A stretch of 64,000 bases of DNA from Methylotenera sp. (GCA_020622105.1 JAHRYP010000005.1:33113-97112), one strand, 5' to 3'. Numbered from the stretch's first letter, positions 1 to 9,135 are shown. Made by a program: numbers and translations. Notes: generated by a model not told the origin, from the letters alone.

Positions 1-176
1 TGGCAGCCATGACGCTGAACCTGCTGCTTGCAGCATTGATGGGTGTTATGATTCCGCTGGTGATGAACAAGGTCGGTCGTGACCCCGCTGTAGGTTCTAG
101 TGTGCTTATTACAGCGGTAACCGATAGTGGCGGCTTTTTTATCTTTTTGGGCTTGGCTACAATATTCTTGTTATAG
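1..176 (+). CDS. mgtE: Magnesium transporter MgtE, C-terminal end (partial)
   Basis: The window opens inside a reading frame (first full codon at base 3) that ends with TAG at 174-176 and encodes the last 58 residues of a membrane protein. The visible part contains MIPLVMNKVGRDPAVGSS and then AVTDSGGFFIFLGLA, which matches the final two transmembrane helices of MgtE-type Mg2+ channels, where the conserved D-P-A-V-x-S and T-D-x-x-G-F positions line the pore. The protein would bring Mg2+ into the cytoplasm. The cytosolic N and CBS domains lie outside the window and cannot be checked. An MscS-type channel gene follows 46 bases downstream on the same strand. Confidence 0.85.
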   Translation, partial: AAMTLNLLLAALMGVMIPLVMNKVGRDPAVGSSVLITAVTDSGGFFIFLGLATIFLL

Positions 177-222
177 GTATAAGTCTTTACTCTGATTTGT
201 TGTTCTTCGAATTAATATCAAT

Positions 223-1545
223 ATGAATCAAGATAGCATACACCACATTTTGCAGGAGATTCTGACAGATATAACAACGCCGGCTGGCTTATGGCAGTTG
301 GCTGTTGTCATTGCTGCCTGCTGCGGGGCTTGGGCAATTAATGGCCTTTTACGTGCCCGCGTAATGCGTTACGCACCTGAACACTGGAAGCTTGGTATCG
401 GCGGCATCAATCGTGTTTTATTTCCACTGTCTACGTTGCTGTTTGTGCTCATAGGCAAATTAATCCTAGCTTACTGGCAACATACCAGTTTTCTGCTACT
501 CGCCAGTAAACTGTTGCTGGCAATGGCAGCGATCCGTCTGGTGGTTTATGCGCTGCGTTACATCATCGAACCAGGAGGTATGCTTAAAACGCTGGAGAAC
601 ACCATTGCTGGCTCTATCTGGGCACTATTGGCATTGCACTTGAGCGGCATTCTGCCTGAGATATTAAGTGCGCTGGAAGCCATTGAATTCAAGATCGGTA
701 AAAACCCGGTTAACTTATTGCTCGCCCTGCAAGGTGTATTGACGATCCTGATCACAATTTTCATTGCGTTATGGTGTAGCCGTATCTTTGAAAATAGACT
801 GTTACGTGTAAGCAACATTAATATGAATCTACGCGTTGTGCTGGCTAAGCTGTTGCGCGTGATGTTGTTGTTTATTGCCATACTGATTGCGCTGTCTGCA
901 GTTGGGCTTGATATCACGATGTTGTCTGTATTTGGCGGAGCACTAGGTGTAGGTCTGGGTTTTGGTTTGCAGCGTATTGCCAGCAATTATGTGAGTGGAT
1001 TTATTATTCTGCTGGATAAATCTATGCAGATAGGCGATGTCGTTACAATTGACATTCACTATGGTGTGGTGAGCGACTTGCGTACACGATATTTGGTATT
1101 GCGCAAGCTCGATGGCACTGAAGTGATTATCCCGAATGAAACGATGATTACTAACCCAGTCATCAATCATTCGTTTACTGACCATAAGGCCAGGGTGCAA
1201 ATGCCTATTCAGGTTAGTTATGACAGTGAACTGGAGCTTGCTATGCAGTTGATGCGGGAGGCCGCAGAGCGACATCCACGAGTGCTGGTTGAACCTGCCC
1301 CAACTGTGCAGATTAGGGGCTTTGGTGAAAGTGGAATTGATCTAATGCTGATTGTTTGGATTCCAGATCCTGAAGAAGGGTCAGCTGCTCTACAGTCTGA
1401 AATTTATCTGGAAGTTTGGCAGGCATTCAAACAAAACAAGATTTCTATTCCATTCCCACAACGGGAAGTACGCATTTTAAATTTAAATACCGAGCATTTA
1501 AATACTGAGCAAATGAATGCCGAGCCTAGCTTGAATAAGATTTAA
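223..1545 (+). CDS. MscS-family mechanosensitive ion channel
   Basis: A 440-residue inner-membrane protein of the small-conductance mechanosensitive channel superfamily, which releases solutes on hypo-osmotic shock. Several hydrophobic helices occupy about residues 20-235. The pore helix region is seen as GGALGVGLGFGLQRIASNYV near residues 240-265, with the Gly/Ala-rich packing face typical of MscS TM3. It is followed by the beta domain signature SGFIILLDKSMQIGDVV and by VIIPNETMITNPVINHS. The C-terminal alpha/beta domain ends near residue 415, leaving a short polar tail with a repeated EHLNTEQMN-like sequence. It is longer than E. coli MscS (286 aa) because of extra N-terminal helices, as in YbdG/MscM-like members. 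The physiological trigger cannot be told from sequence. Confidence 0.9.
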   Translation: MNQDSIHHILQEILTDITTPAGLWQLAVVIAACCGAWAINGLLRARVMRYAPEHWKLGIGGINRVLFPLSTLLFVLIGKLILAYWQHTSFLLLASKLLLAMAAIRLVVYALRYIIEPGGMLKTLENTIAGSIWALLALHLSGILPEILSALEAIEFKIGKNPVNLLLALQGVLTILITIFIALWCSRIFENRLLRVSNINMNLRVVLAKLLRVMLLFIAILIALSAVGLDITMLSVFGGALGVGLGFGLQRIASNYVSGFIILLDKSMQIGDVVTIDIHYGVVSDLRTRYLVLRKLDGTEVIIPNETMITNPVINHSFTDHKARVQMPIQVSYDSELELAMQLMREAAERHPRVLVEPAPTVQIRGFGESGIDLMLIVWIPDPEEGSAALQSEIYLEVWQAFKQNKISIPFPQREVRILNLNTEHLNTEQMNAEPSLNKI

Positions 1546-1570
1546 ATTCTGTCTATTAGCTATAGATAAT

Positions 1571-1600
1571 AAAAAAGCCCACTGAAAAGCGGGCTTTTTT
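1571..1600. terminator. Bidirectional intrinsic terminator between mscS-like gene and rpmG
   Basis: AAAAAAGCCC at 1571-1580 pairs with GGGCTTTTTT at 1591-1600 around a short loop. Runs of A and T flank the GC core on both sides, so the hairpin can stop transcription of the rightward channel gene and of the leftward rpmB-rpmG operon, which converge here. Confidence 0.85.
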
Positions 1601-1617
1601 ATTAGTGAAATAATTGA

Positions 1618-1773
1618 TTATTTCAATTTTGTTTCTTTGTACATTACGTGTTTACGTGCAACTGGATCAAATTTCTTGATCTCGAATTTGCCTGGCATAG
1701 TACGTTTGTTTTTAGTAGTGGTATAGAAATGACCTGTACCAGCACTTGATTCCAGTTTGATTTTTTCGCGCAT
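1618..1773 (-). CDS. rpmG: 50S ribosomal protein L33
   Basis: A 51-residue protein starting [20 protein letters not shown] and ending MYKETKLK, a full-length match to bacterial L33, a small basic protein near the E site of the 50S subunit. It has no cysteines, so it is the zinc-independent (C-) form. It lies 37 bases downstream of rpmB on the same strand, the usual rpmB-rpmG order, and would be cotranscribed from the promoter upstream of rpmB. The start codon is preceded by a purine-rich stretch AAAGGAAAGTAAA. Confidence 0.97.
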   Translation of the reverse strand: MREKIKLESSAGTGHFYTTTKNKRTMPGKFEIKKFDPVARKHVMYKETKLK

Positions 1774-1810
1774 TTTACTTTCCTTTATTGGCTAAATTTA
1801 AGTTAGCAGC

Positions 1811-2047
1811 TTAAATCTTTTGGCCAGCAGCACGCATATCAGCCAAAACAGCATCAATACCGTTTTTGTCGATTGTACGTAAAGCGGCGTTAGTAATACG
1901 CATGCTTACCCAGCGGTTTTCGGTTTCAACCCAAAATTTGCGGTTTTGCAAATTAGGTAAAAAACGACGTTTTGTTTTGTTTTGTGCGTGAGAAACATTG
2001 TTACCCACCATCGGCTTTTTGCCTGTTACCTGACATACACGTGCCAT
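1811..2047 (-). CDS. rpmB: 50S ribosomal protein L28
   Basis: Encodes 78 residues beginning [20 protein letters not shown], the invariant start of L28, and ending [10 protein letters not shown] start four codons upstream (MEIT) is possible, but the internal ATG at 2045-2047 matches the family start and has a good ribosome binding site (TTGGAGATAACC). It is the first gene of an rpmB-rpmG operon. Confidence 0.97.
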   Translation of the reverse strand: MARVCQVTGKKPMVGNNVSHAQNKTKRRFLPNLQNRKFWVETENRWVSMRITNAALRTIDKNGIDAVLADMRAAGQKI

Positions 2048-2085
2048 GGTTATCTCCAAGAACTCTATTTTTGAGAAAGAGCGGC

Positions 2086-2115
2086 ATTATAGACCATAAA
2101 CTTAACTTTGTTCAA
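2086..2115 (-). promoter_or_regulatory. Sigma-70-type promoter for rpmB-rpmG
   Basis: Read on the minus strand, TTGAAC (2115-2110) and a perfect TATAAT (2091-2086) are separated by 18 bases. The -10 box is about 40 bases upstream of the rpmB start. This is the clearest housekeeping promoter in the left part of the window. Confidence 0.75.
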
Positions 2116-2148
2116 GCTAAATATGTGATTATTAATACAAGTTGTTTA

Positions 2149-2601
2149 TTAATGTTTGCCTGTGCTGCCAAAGCCGCCTTCACCGCGTTCAGAAGTATCA
2201 AAATCGTCCACTACATGGAACTCTGCCTGCATGACCGGCACGATTACTAACTGGGCTATGCGCTCCATTGGATTCAGCTCAAACGCTGTATTACCGCGAT
2301 TCCAGCAGGATACCATAAGCTGACCCTGGTAATCCGAATCAATCAACCCCACCAGATTGCCGAGCACAATGCCGTGCTTGTGACCCAGACCGGAGCGCGG
2401 CAGAATAAGTGCTGCATAATAAGTGTTATCAATATGAATTGCCATGCCGGTAGGAATGAGTGTTGTCTCACCGGGTTGTAATGTGATTGCTTCATCAATA
2501 CAGGCGCGTAAATCGAGCCCTGCTGAGCCAGGTGTAGCGTAAGCCGGGAATTGACTGCGTAGGCGGTCATCTAGGATTTTTAGGTCGATGAGGATGGACA
2601 T
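2149..2601 (-). CDS. dut: Deoxyuridine 5'-triphosphate nucleotidohydrolase (dUTPase)
   Basis: A 150-residue trimeric-type dUTPase that hydrolyses dUTP to dUMP and pyrophosphate, keeping uracil out of DNA and supplying dTMP synthesis. The five family motifs are visible in order: [11 protein letters not shown] (about 23-33), [15 protein letters not shown] with the catalytic Ser/Gly loop (about 70-84), [11 protein letters not shown] with the catalytic Asp, [11 protein letters not shown], and the C-terminal Phe arm [12 protein letters not shown]. Length is normal. In many beta- and gammaproteobacteria dut follows coaBC directly; here a TonB receptor gene lies between them. Confidence 0.96.
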   Translation of the reverse strand: MSILIDLKILDDRLRSQFPAYATPGSAGLDLRACIDEAITLQPGETTLIPTGMAIHIDNTYYAALILPRSGLGHKHGIVLGNLVGLIDSDYQGQLMVSCWNRGNTAFELNPMERIAQLVIVPVMQAEFHVVDDFDTSERGEGGFGSTGKH

Positions 2602-2654
2602 GGTTGTTTGTGAGCTAATTGAATAGAAAGCGTATTAAACACTAAATATGGATA

Positions 2655-2684
2655 ATAAAAAAGCCGCCTGATTAATCAGGCGGC
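2655..2684 (-). terminator. Intrinsic terminator after the TonB receptor gene
   Basis: A 22-base perfect palindrome (2663-2684, halves GCCGCCTGATT / AATCAGGCGGC) is followed on the minus strand by a run of six T (2662-2657). It lies 23 bases past the stop of the leftward receptor gene and so separates it from dut. Confidence 0.85.
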
Positions 2685-2706
2685 CATAAACTGAAAGCGA
2701 TAGAAC

Positions 2707-4872
2707 TTAGAACTTATATTGAGCGCTTAAGCCAAGCAGGTAGTTTCTGCCTGCTGCTGGTTCAAAGAATCTTAGATTGCTATCATTGATGCGAACAGAG
2801 CCTATGTATTCCTTATCAAACATATTTTCTACGCGCACATATTCACTGAAGCGCCAATTGGTTAAGTTTTGCTCAAAGCCTGCACGTAAATTAAATATCG
2901 TATAAGAATGTGCGGAATCAGTGTTGATGTCATTGACATAAACTTTACTGTTATGTCGCGCTTCTAATGCAGTCTTGAATCCGAGTGGGTTATGTTTCCA
3001 TGCGACTTCACCATAAATTTGGCTACTGTAAGTGCCGGGGATTCTGTTTCCGGATTCGATCGTGGTGGGGGTACCGGAAGACGGTGTATAAGTGAAGTCT
3101 GAATCAAACTTAGCATCTAACAATGAATAAGAGAAATAAGTCGAAATGTTGTTGCTGTATTGAGAGTCAATGGATAGCTCGGCACCCTTACGTTTAGTCT
3201 TGTTGGCATTACCAAACACGCTTCTGTTGGCAGCATTGGTTTCTTTAGTCACAATTTCATCATCTGTATCTATTTTGAATACATTAAAATTAATTTGATG
3301 ATTGTCTGCAACAATAGCTTTCAGACCCAGTTCGTAGTTAGTACTTTCACTTGGTTTAAGCGCTAAATTCGGCGCACCATTGTTAACTGAGTTGTATGCG
3401 GCTTCAATAAAAGTTGGTGTTTCAAATCCTTTACCGTAATTTGCGTAAAGATTGAGAGTCGGCGTAACTTTCCATATAGCACCAATAACTGGTGTGGTCT
3501 TTTGGTACTCTACAGAACCACTGTTATTGCCGTTATTTGCCGAACCCGCTAAGAAATTATCATTGACCTCGAGTTTGACTTTCGTATGTCTGGCACCAGC
3601 GTGGATATCGAAGTCATCTCTTAACGATATTTTGCCTTGAATATACTGGTCAAAGTTTGTAGAAATGTTATCTTCATCCCGATTCAGTGCAAAGTTGCCA
3701 TTTCCGGCAATAAGCGGTCGTTTAACACCACCATCGGCGTTGATATCTAGTCTTTTATCATCCATCTTGCCATATGTTAAACCTACTGAAAGGTTGTATG
3801 GCAAGCTGAAAACGTTGCCATTGTTGTCCCACCTTAAGTCTGTTCCCCAGAAATCTCGATCTATTGAACTTGCCCTACCCGCTGTTGTGGTGGCGCTGGT
3901 AGAAAGATATTGCAGGTTTTTGCGATTGCCAACATAGGTCATCAAGTTAATTTTATTATTTGCATTGAACGCGTGCTCAATATTAAAGCCTACCTGCGTA
4001 TGGTCCCGACTGACTCTTGTTTTTGCTCTGTAAGCGCTATTGGGTGCTGCTTTAGGGTCATTGAAAGCAGAAGGGTCGTTGGCTGTCGCGACTCTTGGTA
4101 GGCCTAGTGGATCTTCTGCATCTTGTTCAAACCAATTTACGAGTGCGTTCACTTTTGTATCGTCGCTGATATTGATTTTGAATTTTGCAGTGGCTTGCTG
4201 TTTGCTGCCTGCACTGTTATCACGGTAACCATTTGTTTCGAAATTAGACACGTTTAGTAAATATTCAATATTTTCTGATGTGCCGGTGGCATTTATGATT
4301 TGACGTTTGGTGTCGTAGCTGCCAAACATCACAGTTGCGCCTACTTCTGGAGTTTTCGGAGCATCTTCTGTAAACATTTGAATGACACCACCTGAAGAGT
4401 TTCCATAAAGCGCTGAGAAAGGGCCGCGCATGACTTCGATGGATTTGATTGCAGCCAAATCTACAACGCCTGGCTGGCCTTGGCCATCTGGCATCGTGAG
4501 TGGAATGCCATCTACATATACTCGGATACCGCGCACACCAAAGCTGGAACGTGAGCCAAACCCTCTGCTGGAGATTTGTGGGTCCTGTGACTGGTTAGTG
4601 CGGTTTTGTGCTGTGATGCCTGGTACGCGAATCAAGCTTTCCGAAAGCGTCATTTGCAGCTGGCCATCTTGTATGTCTTTTTTCTCTACAACGTCAATCG
4701 CAACTGGTAGATCAAAGCTATTTTGCTCAACGCGAGTGGCAGTAACAACTACCGGTGAGGTGACGATTTTCTCTGAAGATGCTTCATCAGCAAGCGCTTG
4801 GAAGTGAGTGCCTAGAGTACTTAAAACAGCGAGCGATATTATTTTTCTTTTGGATAGGCTGGGGTATGACAT
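2707..4872 (-). CDS. TonB-dependent outer-membrane receptor, PqqU/YncD- or FecA-like
   Basis: A 721-residue outer-membrane receptor with a signal peptide (about 1-28), a TonB-box-like segment (SPVVVTATRVEQ), a plug domain (about 45-160) and a 22-strand beta barrel ending in aromatic YKF. The plug contains GIRVYVDGIPLTMPDGQGQP and VMRGPFSALYGNSSGGVIQM. The D-G-I-P-x-T-M-P-D-G-Q-G-Q motif is, to my knowledge, shared with E. coli YncD, renamed PqqU, a pyrroloquinoline quinone importer, and with related FecA-annotated receptors. In a methylotroph a PQQ receptor would be sensible, but the substrate is inference; a siderophore is the alternative. The gene has its own terminator and a 197-base upstream gap, so it looks like a self-standing unit placed between coaBC and dut. 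Confidence 0.85.
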   Translation of the reverse strand: MSYPSLSKRKIISLAVLSTLGTHFQALADEASSEKIVTSPVVVTATRVEQNSFDLPVAIDVVEKKDIQDGQLQMTLSESLIRVPGITAQNRTNQSQDPQISSRGFGSRSSFGVRGIRVYVDGIPLTMPDGQGQPGVVDLAAIKSIEVMRGPFSALYGNSSGGVIQMFTEDAPKTPEVGATVMFGSYDTKRQIINATGTSENIEYLLNVSNFETNGYRDNSAGSKQQATAKFKINISDDTKVNALVNWFEQDAEDPLGLPRVATANDPSAFNDPKAAPNSAYRAKTRVSRDHTQVGFNIEHAFNANNKINLMTYVGNRKNLQYLSTSATTTAGRASSIDRDFWGTDLRWDNNGNVFSLPYNLSVGLTYGKMDDKRLDINADGGVKRPLIAGNGNFALNRDEDNISTNFDQYIQGKISLRDDFDIHAGARHTKVKLEVNDNFLAGSANNGNNSGSVEYQKTTPVIGAIWKVTPTLNLYANYGKGFETPTFIEAAYNSVNNGAPNLALKPSESTNYELGLKAIVADNHQINFNVFKIDTDDEIVTKETNAANRSVFGNANKTKRKGAELSIDSQYSNNISTYFSYSLLDAKFDSDFTYTPSSGTPTTIESGNRIPGTYSSQIYGEVAWKHNPLGFKTALEARHNSKVYVNDINTDSAHSYTIFNLRAGFEQNLTNWRFSEYVRVENMFDKEYIGSVRINDSNLRFFEPAAGRNYLLGLSAQYKF

Positions 4873-5069
4873 AAAAATAACCTTGAATAATGAATGTGTT
4901 GATAGATATATGAATTTATTTTAAGCGATTGCCAAGAATTGACCATCAAGATTTCCATGATTTTAATATGGGTATATTCTGAGCACTAATTTCAGAGTTG
5001 TTGGGTAATGATCTATATCTCAGCGGTGATTTTTAATTAGAGGGATGAATGTGTTGTGTAATACCTAAA

Positions 5070-6245
5070 CTAAATCATGCCAGCGATATGTTGTAGCAGC
5101 AATTCAGCAACTGATTGCTTAGGTAGTCTAGGAAGGGTGTGTGTGCCCTTGTCATCAAGTAAGGTCACACTGTTTTCATCCTGCCCCATACTGTCGCGCA
5201 TCAGGTTCGCAACAATCAAAGGTAGCTTTTTTGATTTGCGCTTTGCTTCTGCGTATTCCAGCAGGTTCTCAGTTTCAGCTGCAAAGCCTACACAAAATGG
5301 TGGGTTAGGCAGGCTGGCGACTTCAGCTAGTATATCTTTATTCGGCTTGAGTTCTATTGTAAGTGACGACTTACTTTTTTTGATTTTCTGTGAGCTGGTT
5401 TCTACTGGTGAATAGTCTGCTACTGCAGCTACGCTGATGAAAATGTCTTGTGCGGCGATGTTCTGCATCACACTGAAGTACATCAAATCAGCACTTGTGG
5501 CTGAAATCAACTTTACGCCAAGTGGTGGTTTTAATGTGCTGGCACCGCTGACCAGCGTCACATCCGCGCCCATTTCAAAAGCTGCCTGCGCAATGGCGTA
5601 ACCCATTTTTCCGGAGCTTAAATTAGTGATGGCACGCACAGGATCTATCATCTCCAGTGTGGCACCTGCGGTAACCAGCATTTTTTTTCCTGCGAGAACT
5701 TTGGGCTGAAAATGCGCCTGAATCAGATTAAATAAATCTTCAGGTTCCAGCATGCGGCCTAAACCAATCTCACCGCAGGCTTGTTCACCGCTATCAGGGC
5801 CTAGCATGGTAATGCCATCTGTATTTAGCTGTGCAATGTTGCGCTGTGTTGCTGGATTGTCCCACATCTGTTTGTTCATCGCGGGGGCTACCAACAATGG
5901 GCAGTCACGCGCCAGGCATAAGGTGGAAAGCAAATCATCGGCACGGCCATGCACCAGTTTTGCAATGAAGTCGGCACTGGCAGGTGCAATTACAATTGCA
6001 TCAGCAGCGCGGCTTAACTCAATATGCGGCATACCGTTGGCAATAGAGGCATCCCACATGCCCTTGAATACAGGTTTGCCTGATAATGCCTGCATCGTCA
6101 CAGGTGTGATGAATTGGCAGGCGGCTTCGGTCATTGCAACTTGAACATCGATGTTGGCTTTAACCAGTAGACGCACCAGTTCTGCTGCTTTATAAGCAGC
6201 TATACCGCCTGTAATGCCAAGCACAATGGATTTGTTTTTTTGCAT
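5070..6245 (-). CDS. coaBC: Bifunctional phosphopantothenoylcysteine decarboxylase / phosphopantothenate-cysteine ligase
   Basis: A 391-residue fusion for two steps of coenzyme A synthesis. The N-terminal flavoprotein (CoaC, about 1-185) starts LGITGGIAAYKAAELVRLL and has HIELSRAADAIVIAPAS with the active-site His, PAMNKQMWDNPAT, and the Cys loop GEQACGEIGLGRM. The C-terminal CoaB half (about 190-391) has VTAGATLEMIDPVRAITNLS, the Gly-rich SSGKMGYAIA and the KLKK-like lid segment KPNKDILAEV. Length is normal. It is transcribed away from the peptidase-like gene at 6324, from which it is separated by 78 bases. Confidence 0.95.
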   Translation of the reverse strand: MQKNKSIVLGITGGIAAYKAAELVRLLVKANIDVQVAMTEAACQFITPVTMQALSGKPVFKGMWDASIANGMPHIELSRAADAIVIAPASADFIAKLVHGRADDLLSTLCLARDCPLLVAPAMNKQMWDNPATQRNIAQLNTDGITMLGPDSGEQACGEIGLGRMLEPEDLFNLIQAHFQPKVLAGKKMLVTAGATLEMIDPVRAITNLSSGKMGYAIAQAAFEMGADVTLVSGASTLKPPLGVKLISATSADLMYFSVMQNIAAQDIFISVAAVADYSPVETSSQKIKKSKSSLTIELKPNKDILAEVASLPNPPFCVGFAAETENLLEYAEAKRKSKKLPLIVANLMRDSMGQDENSVTLLDDKGTHTLPRLPKQSVAELLLQHIAGMI

Positions 6246-6323
6246 ATTCGCAATGATTTATGTAATGCTTCCATTTTAACCCAGATTTCCTGCTGTGAAA
6301 CACCTCTGAAAGATTGATGGATT

Positions 6324-7091
6324 ATGTGGCGTAAGTTAAGAATTGTCATTCTGCTATTAATATTGGCAACAGTAGTACAGCAGCTCTGGCTGGATAAAGT
6401 GGATCTGGACTGGAAGCGGAATTTTTATGTAGCAGTGTATCCTGTGAATGTGGATGGCAGCGCGAAGGTGAGTGCATACTTGCGTACGCTGAATACTGAG
6501 GATTTTGAGCCTGTTGCGGAATATTTCGCGGAAGAAGCGGCGCCGTATAAACTGGGATTGCGTCGACCAATTGAGCTGCAGCTTGGAGCACTAGTGGATG
6601 AGTTGCCACCTGCACCGCCTGCTAATGGCGAAGGCATTTTGAGTACGATTATCTGGAGTTTGAAGTTCAGGATTTTTGCCTGGACAAATAGCCCTGAAGT
6701 GAGCGTAAAGCCTGACATCCGTATGTATCTGCTTTATCACGACCCTGCCGCTCAAGCTGAATTAAGCCATTCAACCGCATTAAGTAAGGGGCGAATCGGA
6801 CGTGTGAATTTATTTGGTGACAGTGAGTATCATCAGCAAAATATGGTGATACTTGCGCATGAACTTTTACATACGCTTAATGCGACTGATAAATATGATT
6901 TAAGTACAACGTTGCCGGTGTATCCAGATGGATATGCTGAACCTGGAAAAATGCCGCTTTACCCACAGGATTTTGCAGAGTTAATGGGTGGCCGCATCCC
7001 GCAAACTGAAACCAGTGCAGAGATTCCCAAGAGTTTAAAGCACACGTTGATTGGCGATATAACCGCGCGCGAGATCGGCTGGTTAAGATGA
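6324..7091 (+). CDS. Conserved hypothetical membrane-anchored protein with a putative zinc-peptidase HELLH motif
   Basis: A 255-residue protein with an N-terminal hydrophobic helix (about 5-23) that would anchor it in the inner membrane with the rest in the periplasm. The soluble part carries ILAHELLHTLNATDKYD (H179, E180, H183), an HExxH zinc-binding motif. The downstream Asp/Tyr could act like the third ligand region of metzincin- or gluzincin-like enzymes. Only the motif supports an enzymatic role; the substrate and family are unknown to me. It lies 33 bases upstream of radC on the same strand and may share a transcript. It could be a cell-envelope protease, but a structural role cannot be excluded. 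Confidence 0.6.
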   Translation: MWRKLRIVILLLILATVVQQLWLDKVDLDWKRNFYVAVYPVNVDGSAKVSAYLRTLNTEDFEPVAEYFAEEAAPYKLGLRRPIELQLGALVDELPPAPPANGEGILSTIIWSLKFRIFAWTNSPEVSVKPDIRMYLLYHDPAAQAELSHSTALSKGRIGRVNLFGDSEYHQQNMVILAHELLHTLNATDKYDLSTTLPVYPDGYAEPGKMPLYPQDFAELMGGRIPQTETSAEIPKSLKHTLIGDITAREIGWLR

Positions 7092-7124
7092 TTGAATTAT
7101 TTTTGTATATGCTAAGGCGTTAAA

Positions 7125-7799
7125 ATGGCAATTACCGATTGGCCAGCGAGTGAGCGGCCACGTGAGAAATTGATTGAGCAGGGCGCATCAGTATTGTCTG
7201 ATGCCGAATTGCTCGCTATCTTTTTACGTGTAGGCGTAGTGGGGAAAAGTGCGGTCGATCTTGCCCGAGATCTGTTGAGCCGGTTTGGTAGCCTTAACGG
7301 GATTTTTGCCGCTACAGAACATGAACTGAGTCAGGTACACGGTATCGGTAGCAGTAAATATGTGCAACTGCAGGCTATTTTTGAAATGAGCCAACGCGCA
7401 CTTAATGAGCAATTGCAGCAGCGCGATGTGTTTGAATCGCCCCAGCAAGTGCGGGATTATCTGGTATTGAAGCTTGGTGGGCTTGCGCGCGAAGTATTTG
7501 TGGTGATGTTTCTGGACGCACAGAACAGGTTGAATGCCACTGAGGAAATGTTTAGTGGTACGCTTACACAAACAAGCGTTTATCCGCGTGAGGTGGTGAA
7601 GCGCGCCATGCACCATAATGCTGCCGGTGTTATTTTTGCGCACAATCATCCATCCGGAGTTGCAAAACAGAGTTCCGCTGATGAGTTGTTAACCGGGCAA
7701 CTCAAACAGGCGCTGGCTTTAGTGGATGTGCGCGTGCTAGATCATTTTATTGTTGCAGGTAATCAGACTTTGTCTTTTGCTGAGCGTGGCTTGTTATGA
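7125..7799 (+). CDS. radC: RadC family JAB/MPN-domain protein
   Basis: A 224-residue protein with the RadC layout. The N-terminal helix-hairpin-helix part includes [12 protein letters not shown] and [13 protein letters not shown] (about 72-84). The C-terminal JAMM/MPN+ domain has HNHPSG at H173-x-H175 and the zinc-ligand Asp at about 186 ([10 protein letters not shown]). The old assignment to DNA repair was withdrawn for E. coli, so the function is uncertain; the fold suggests a zinc-dependent isopeptidase or nuclease-associated role. Length is normal. Confidence 0.93.
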   Translation: MAITDWPASERPREKLIEQGASVLSDAELLAIFLRVGVVGKSAVDLARDLLSRFGSLNGIFAATEHELSQVHGIGSSKYVQLQAIFEMSQRALNEQLQQRDVFESPQQVRDYLVLKLGGLAREVFVVMFLDAQNRLNATEEMFSGTLTQTSVYPREVVKRAMHHNAAGVIFAHNHPSGVAKQSSADELLTGQLKQALALVDVRVLDHFIVAGNQTLSFAERGLL

Positions 7800-7830
7800 G
7801 TTGTGTTGAATTCGCGAATAGGAAATATGC

Positions 7831-9093
7831 ATGATTATTGATAGTGCACACTGGTTAAATCTGGCAGTCGCTTTAGGTATCGGTTTGTTGATTGGCTCAG
7901 AACGGGAGCGCAGGAAAGCGGCTGCCGGTGAGCGTAGAAAAGATGGTGCTGGTAGCAGTACGGTAGCCGGGGTAAGAACATTCACCATTGCCTCATTGCT
8001 GGGTGCCGTGAGCACAGCAATTGACCCTTGGCTGCTCATGGTAGCTATTATTTGTGTCACGGTGTTTGTAACGGCCGCTACCTTTGTCAGTAACGATGAT
8101 AATCCTAGCCTGACTACAGAAGTCAGTTTGATTTTTACCGTAATTTTGGGCGGTCTGGCAATGAGCGAAGCCGGTTTAGCTGCGAGTCTGGCAGTTGCCG
8201 TCGCAATCTTGCTTGCCGCCAAAGAACCGATTCACTGGTTTGTACGCGGTGCAATTACCAAAGATGAAATGAATGATTTTTTCATCCTGGCAGCAGCCAC
8301 GCTGATTGTTTTGCCGGTTGTACCGAATGAGCTAGTGGGACCATTTGATGCAATTAACCCGCGTAACTTGTGGTTAGTTGTTATTTTGGTCATGTTCATT
8401 GGTGCGCTCAGTCACCTTGCATTACGATTGTTTGGCAGTAAAACCGGCTTGCCAGTCGTTGGCCTGGTGTCAGGATTTATATCCAGTATTGCCACTGTCG
8501 GTGCCATGGGAACACGTGCGCGTAAAACGCCTGAACTAATGGGCGCTGCAGTTGCCGGTGCTACGCTTTCATGCTTATCTACGATTTTGCAATTGAGTTT
8601 GCTACTTGCGGCAATTCATCCTCCAACCTTATATGCACTGGCTGTACCTCTGGTTTTTGGCGGAGTTACCATTTCAATTTATGGACTAGTGGTGACACTC
8701 AGTTCTTTTCACCAGAACGGCACTGAAATTACCAATCCTGGCCGATCTTTCAGTGTAAAAACAGCATTTATGCTGGCGGTAGTTATTGCACTAGCATTGC
8801 TGGTGTCAGCGGCACTTAAAACCTGGTTCGGGCAGGCAGGTTTGATTTTGGCATCAGGTGTGGCAGGCCTTGCTGACGCACATGCAGCTACCATCTCAGT
8901 TGCATCGCTTGCCCTTGGCGGTAAGATTGCTATCGCGGAAGCTGTTGTGCCTATATTGGTAGCATTTACAGTCAATGCTGCTTCTAAAGTGGTTGCGGCT
9001 ATTATTACCGGCGGCCGTGAATTTGCGCGCCAAGTGTCTTTGGGCATCATCATTCAGGTTACCTCGATCTGGATTGCATGGTGGTTGTTTTAG
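7831..9093 (+). CDS. MgtC/SapB-like DUF4010 integral membrane protein
   Basis: A 420-residue polytopic membrane protein. The N-terminal segment LAVALGIGLLIGSERERRK (about 11-29) is the hallmark of the MgtC/SapB N-terminal domain, and GVRTFTIASLLGAVS follows it. The C-terminal half (about 180-420) has a second set of helices with GLVSGFISSIATVGAMG and ASGVAGLADAHAATISVASL, typical of DUF4010. About twelve hydrophobic segments are visible. The role is not established; MgtC homologues act in Mg2+ limitation or ATP synthase control, but the DUF4010 branch is uncharacterised. It sits upstream of cstA on the same strand with 42 bases between. Confidence 0.85.
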   Translation: MIIDSAHWLNLAVALGIGLLIGSERERRKAAAGERRKDGAGSSTVAGVRTFTIASLLGAVSTAIDPWLLMVAIICVTVFVTAATFVSNDDNPSLTTEVSLIFTVILGGLAMSEAGLAASLAVAVAILLAAKEPIHWFVRGAITKDEMNDFFILAAATLIVLPVVPNELVGPFDAINPRNLWLVVILVMFIGALSHLALRLFGSKTGLPVVGLVSGFISSIATVGAMGTRARKTPELMGAAVAGATLSCLSTILQLSLLLAAIHPPTLYALAVPLVFGGVTISIYGLVVTLSSFHQNGTEITNPGRSFSVKTAFMLAVVIALALLVSAALKTWFGQAGLILASGVAGLADAHAATISVASLALGGKIAIAEAVVPILVAFTVNAASKVVAAIITGGREFARQVSLGIIIQVTSIWIAWWLF

Positions 9094-9135
9094 ATACTGA
9101 TTAAATTTTTGCTTAACTTTTACCTTAAATAAATC

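Noticed and set aside
558-1275. Minus-strand reading frames of 142 and 110 codons inside the MscS-type gene
   Set aside because: They are shadows of a well-conserved gene on the opposite strand and have no recognisable protein features.
4873-5069. Riboswitch (for example cobalamin) upstream of the TonB receptor gene
   Set aside because: The gap is under 200 bases, AT-rich and lacks a B12-box-like sequence or a convincing multi-stem fold.
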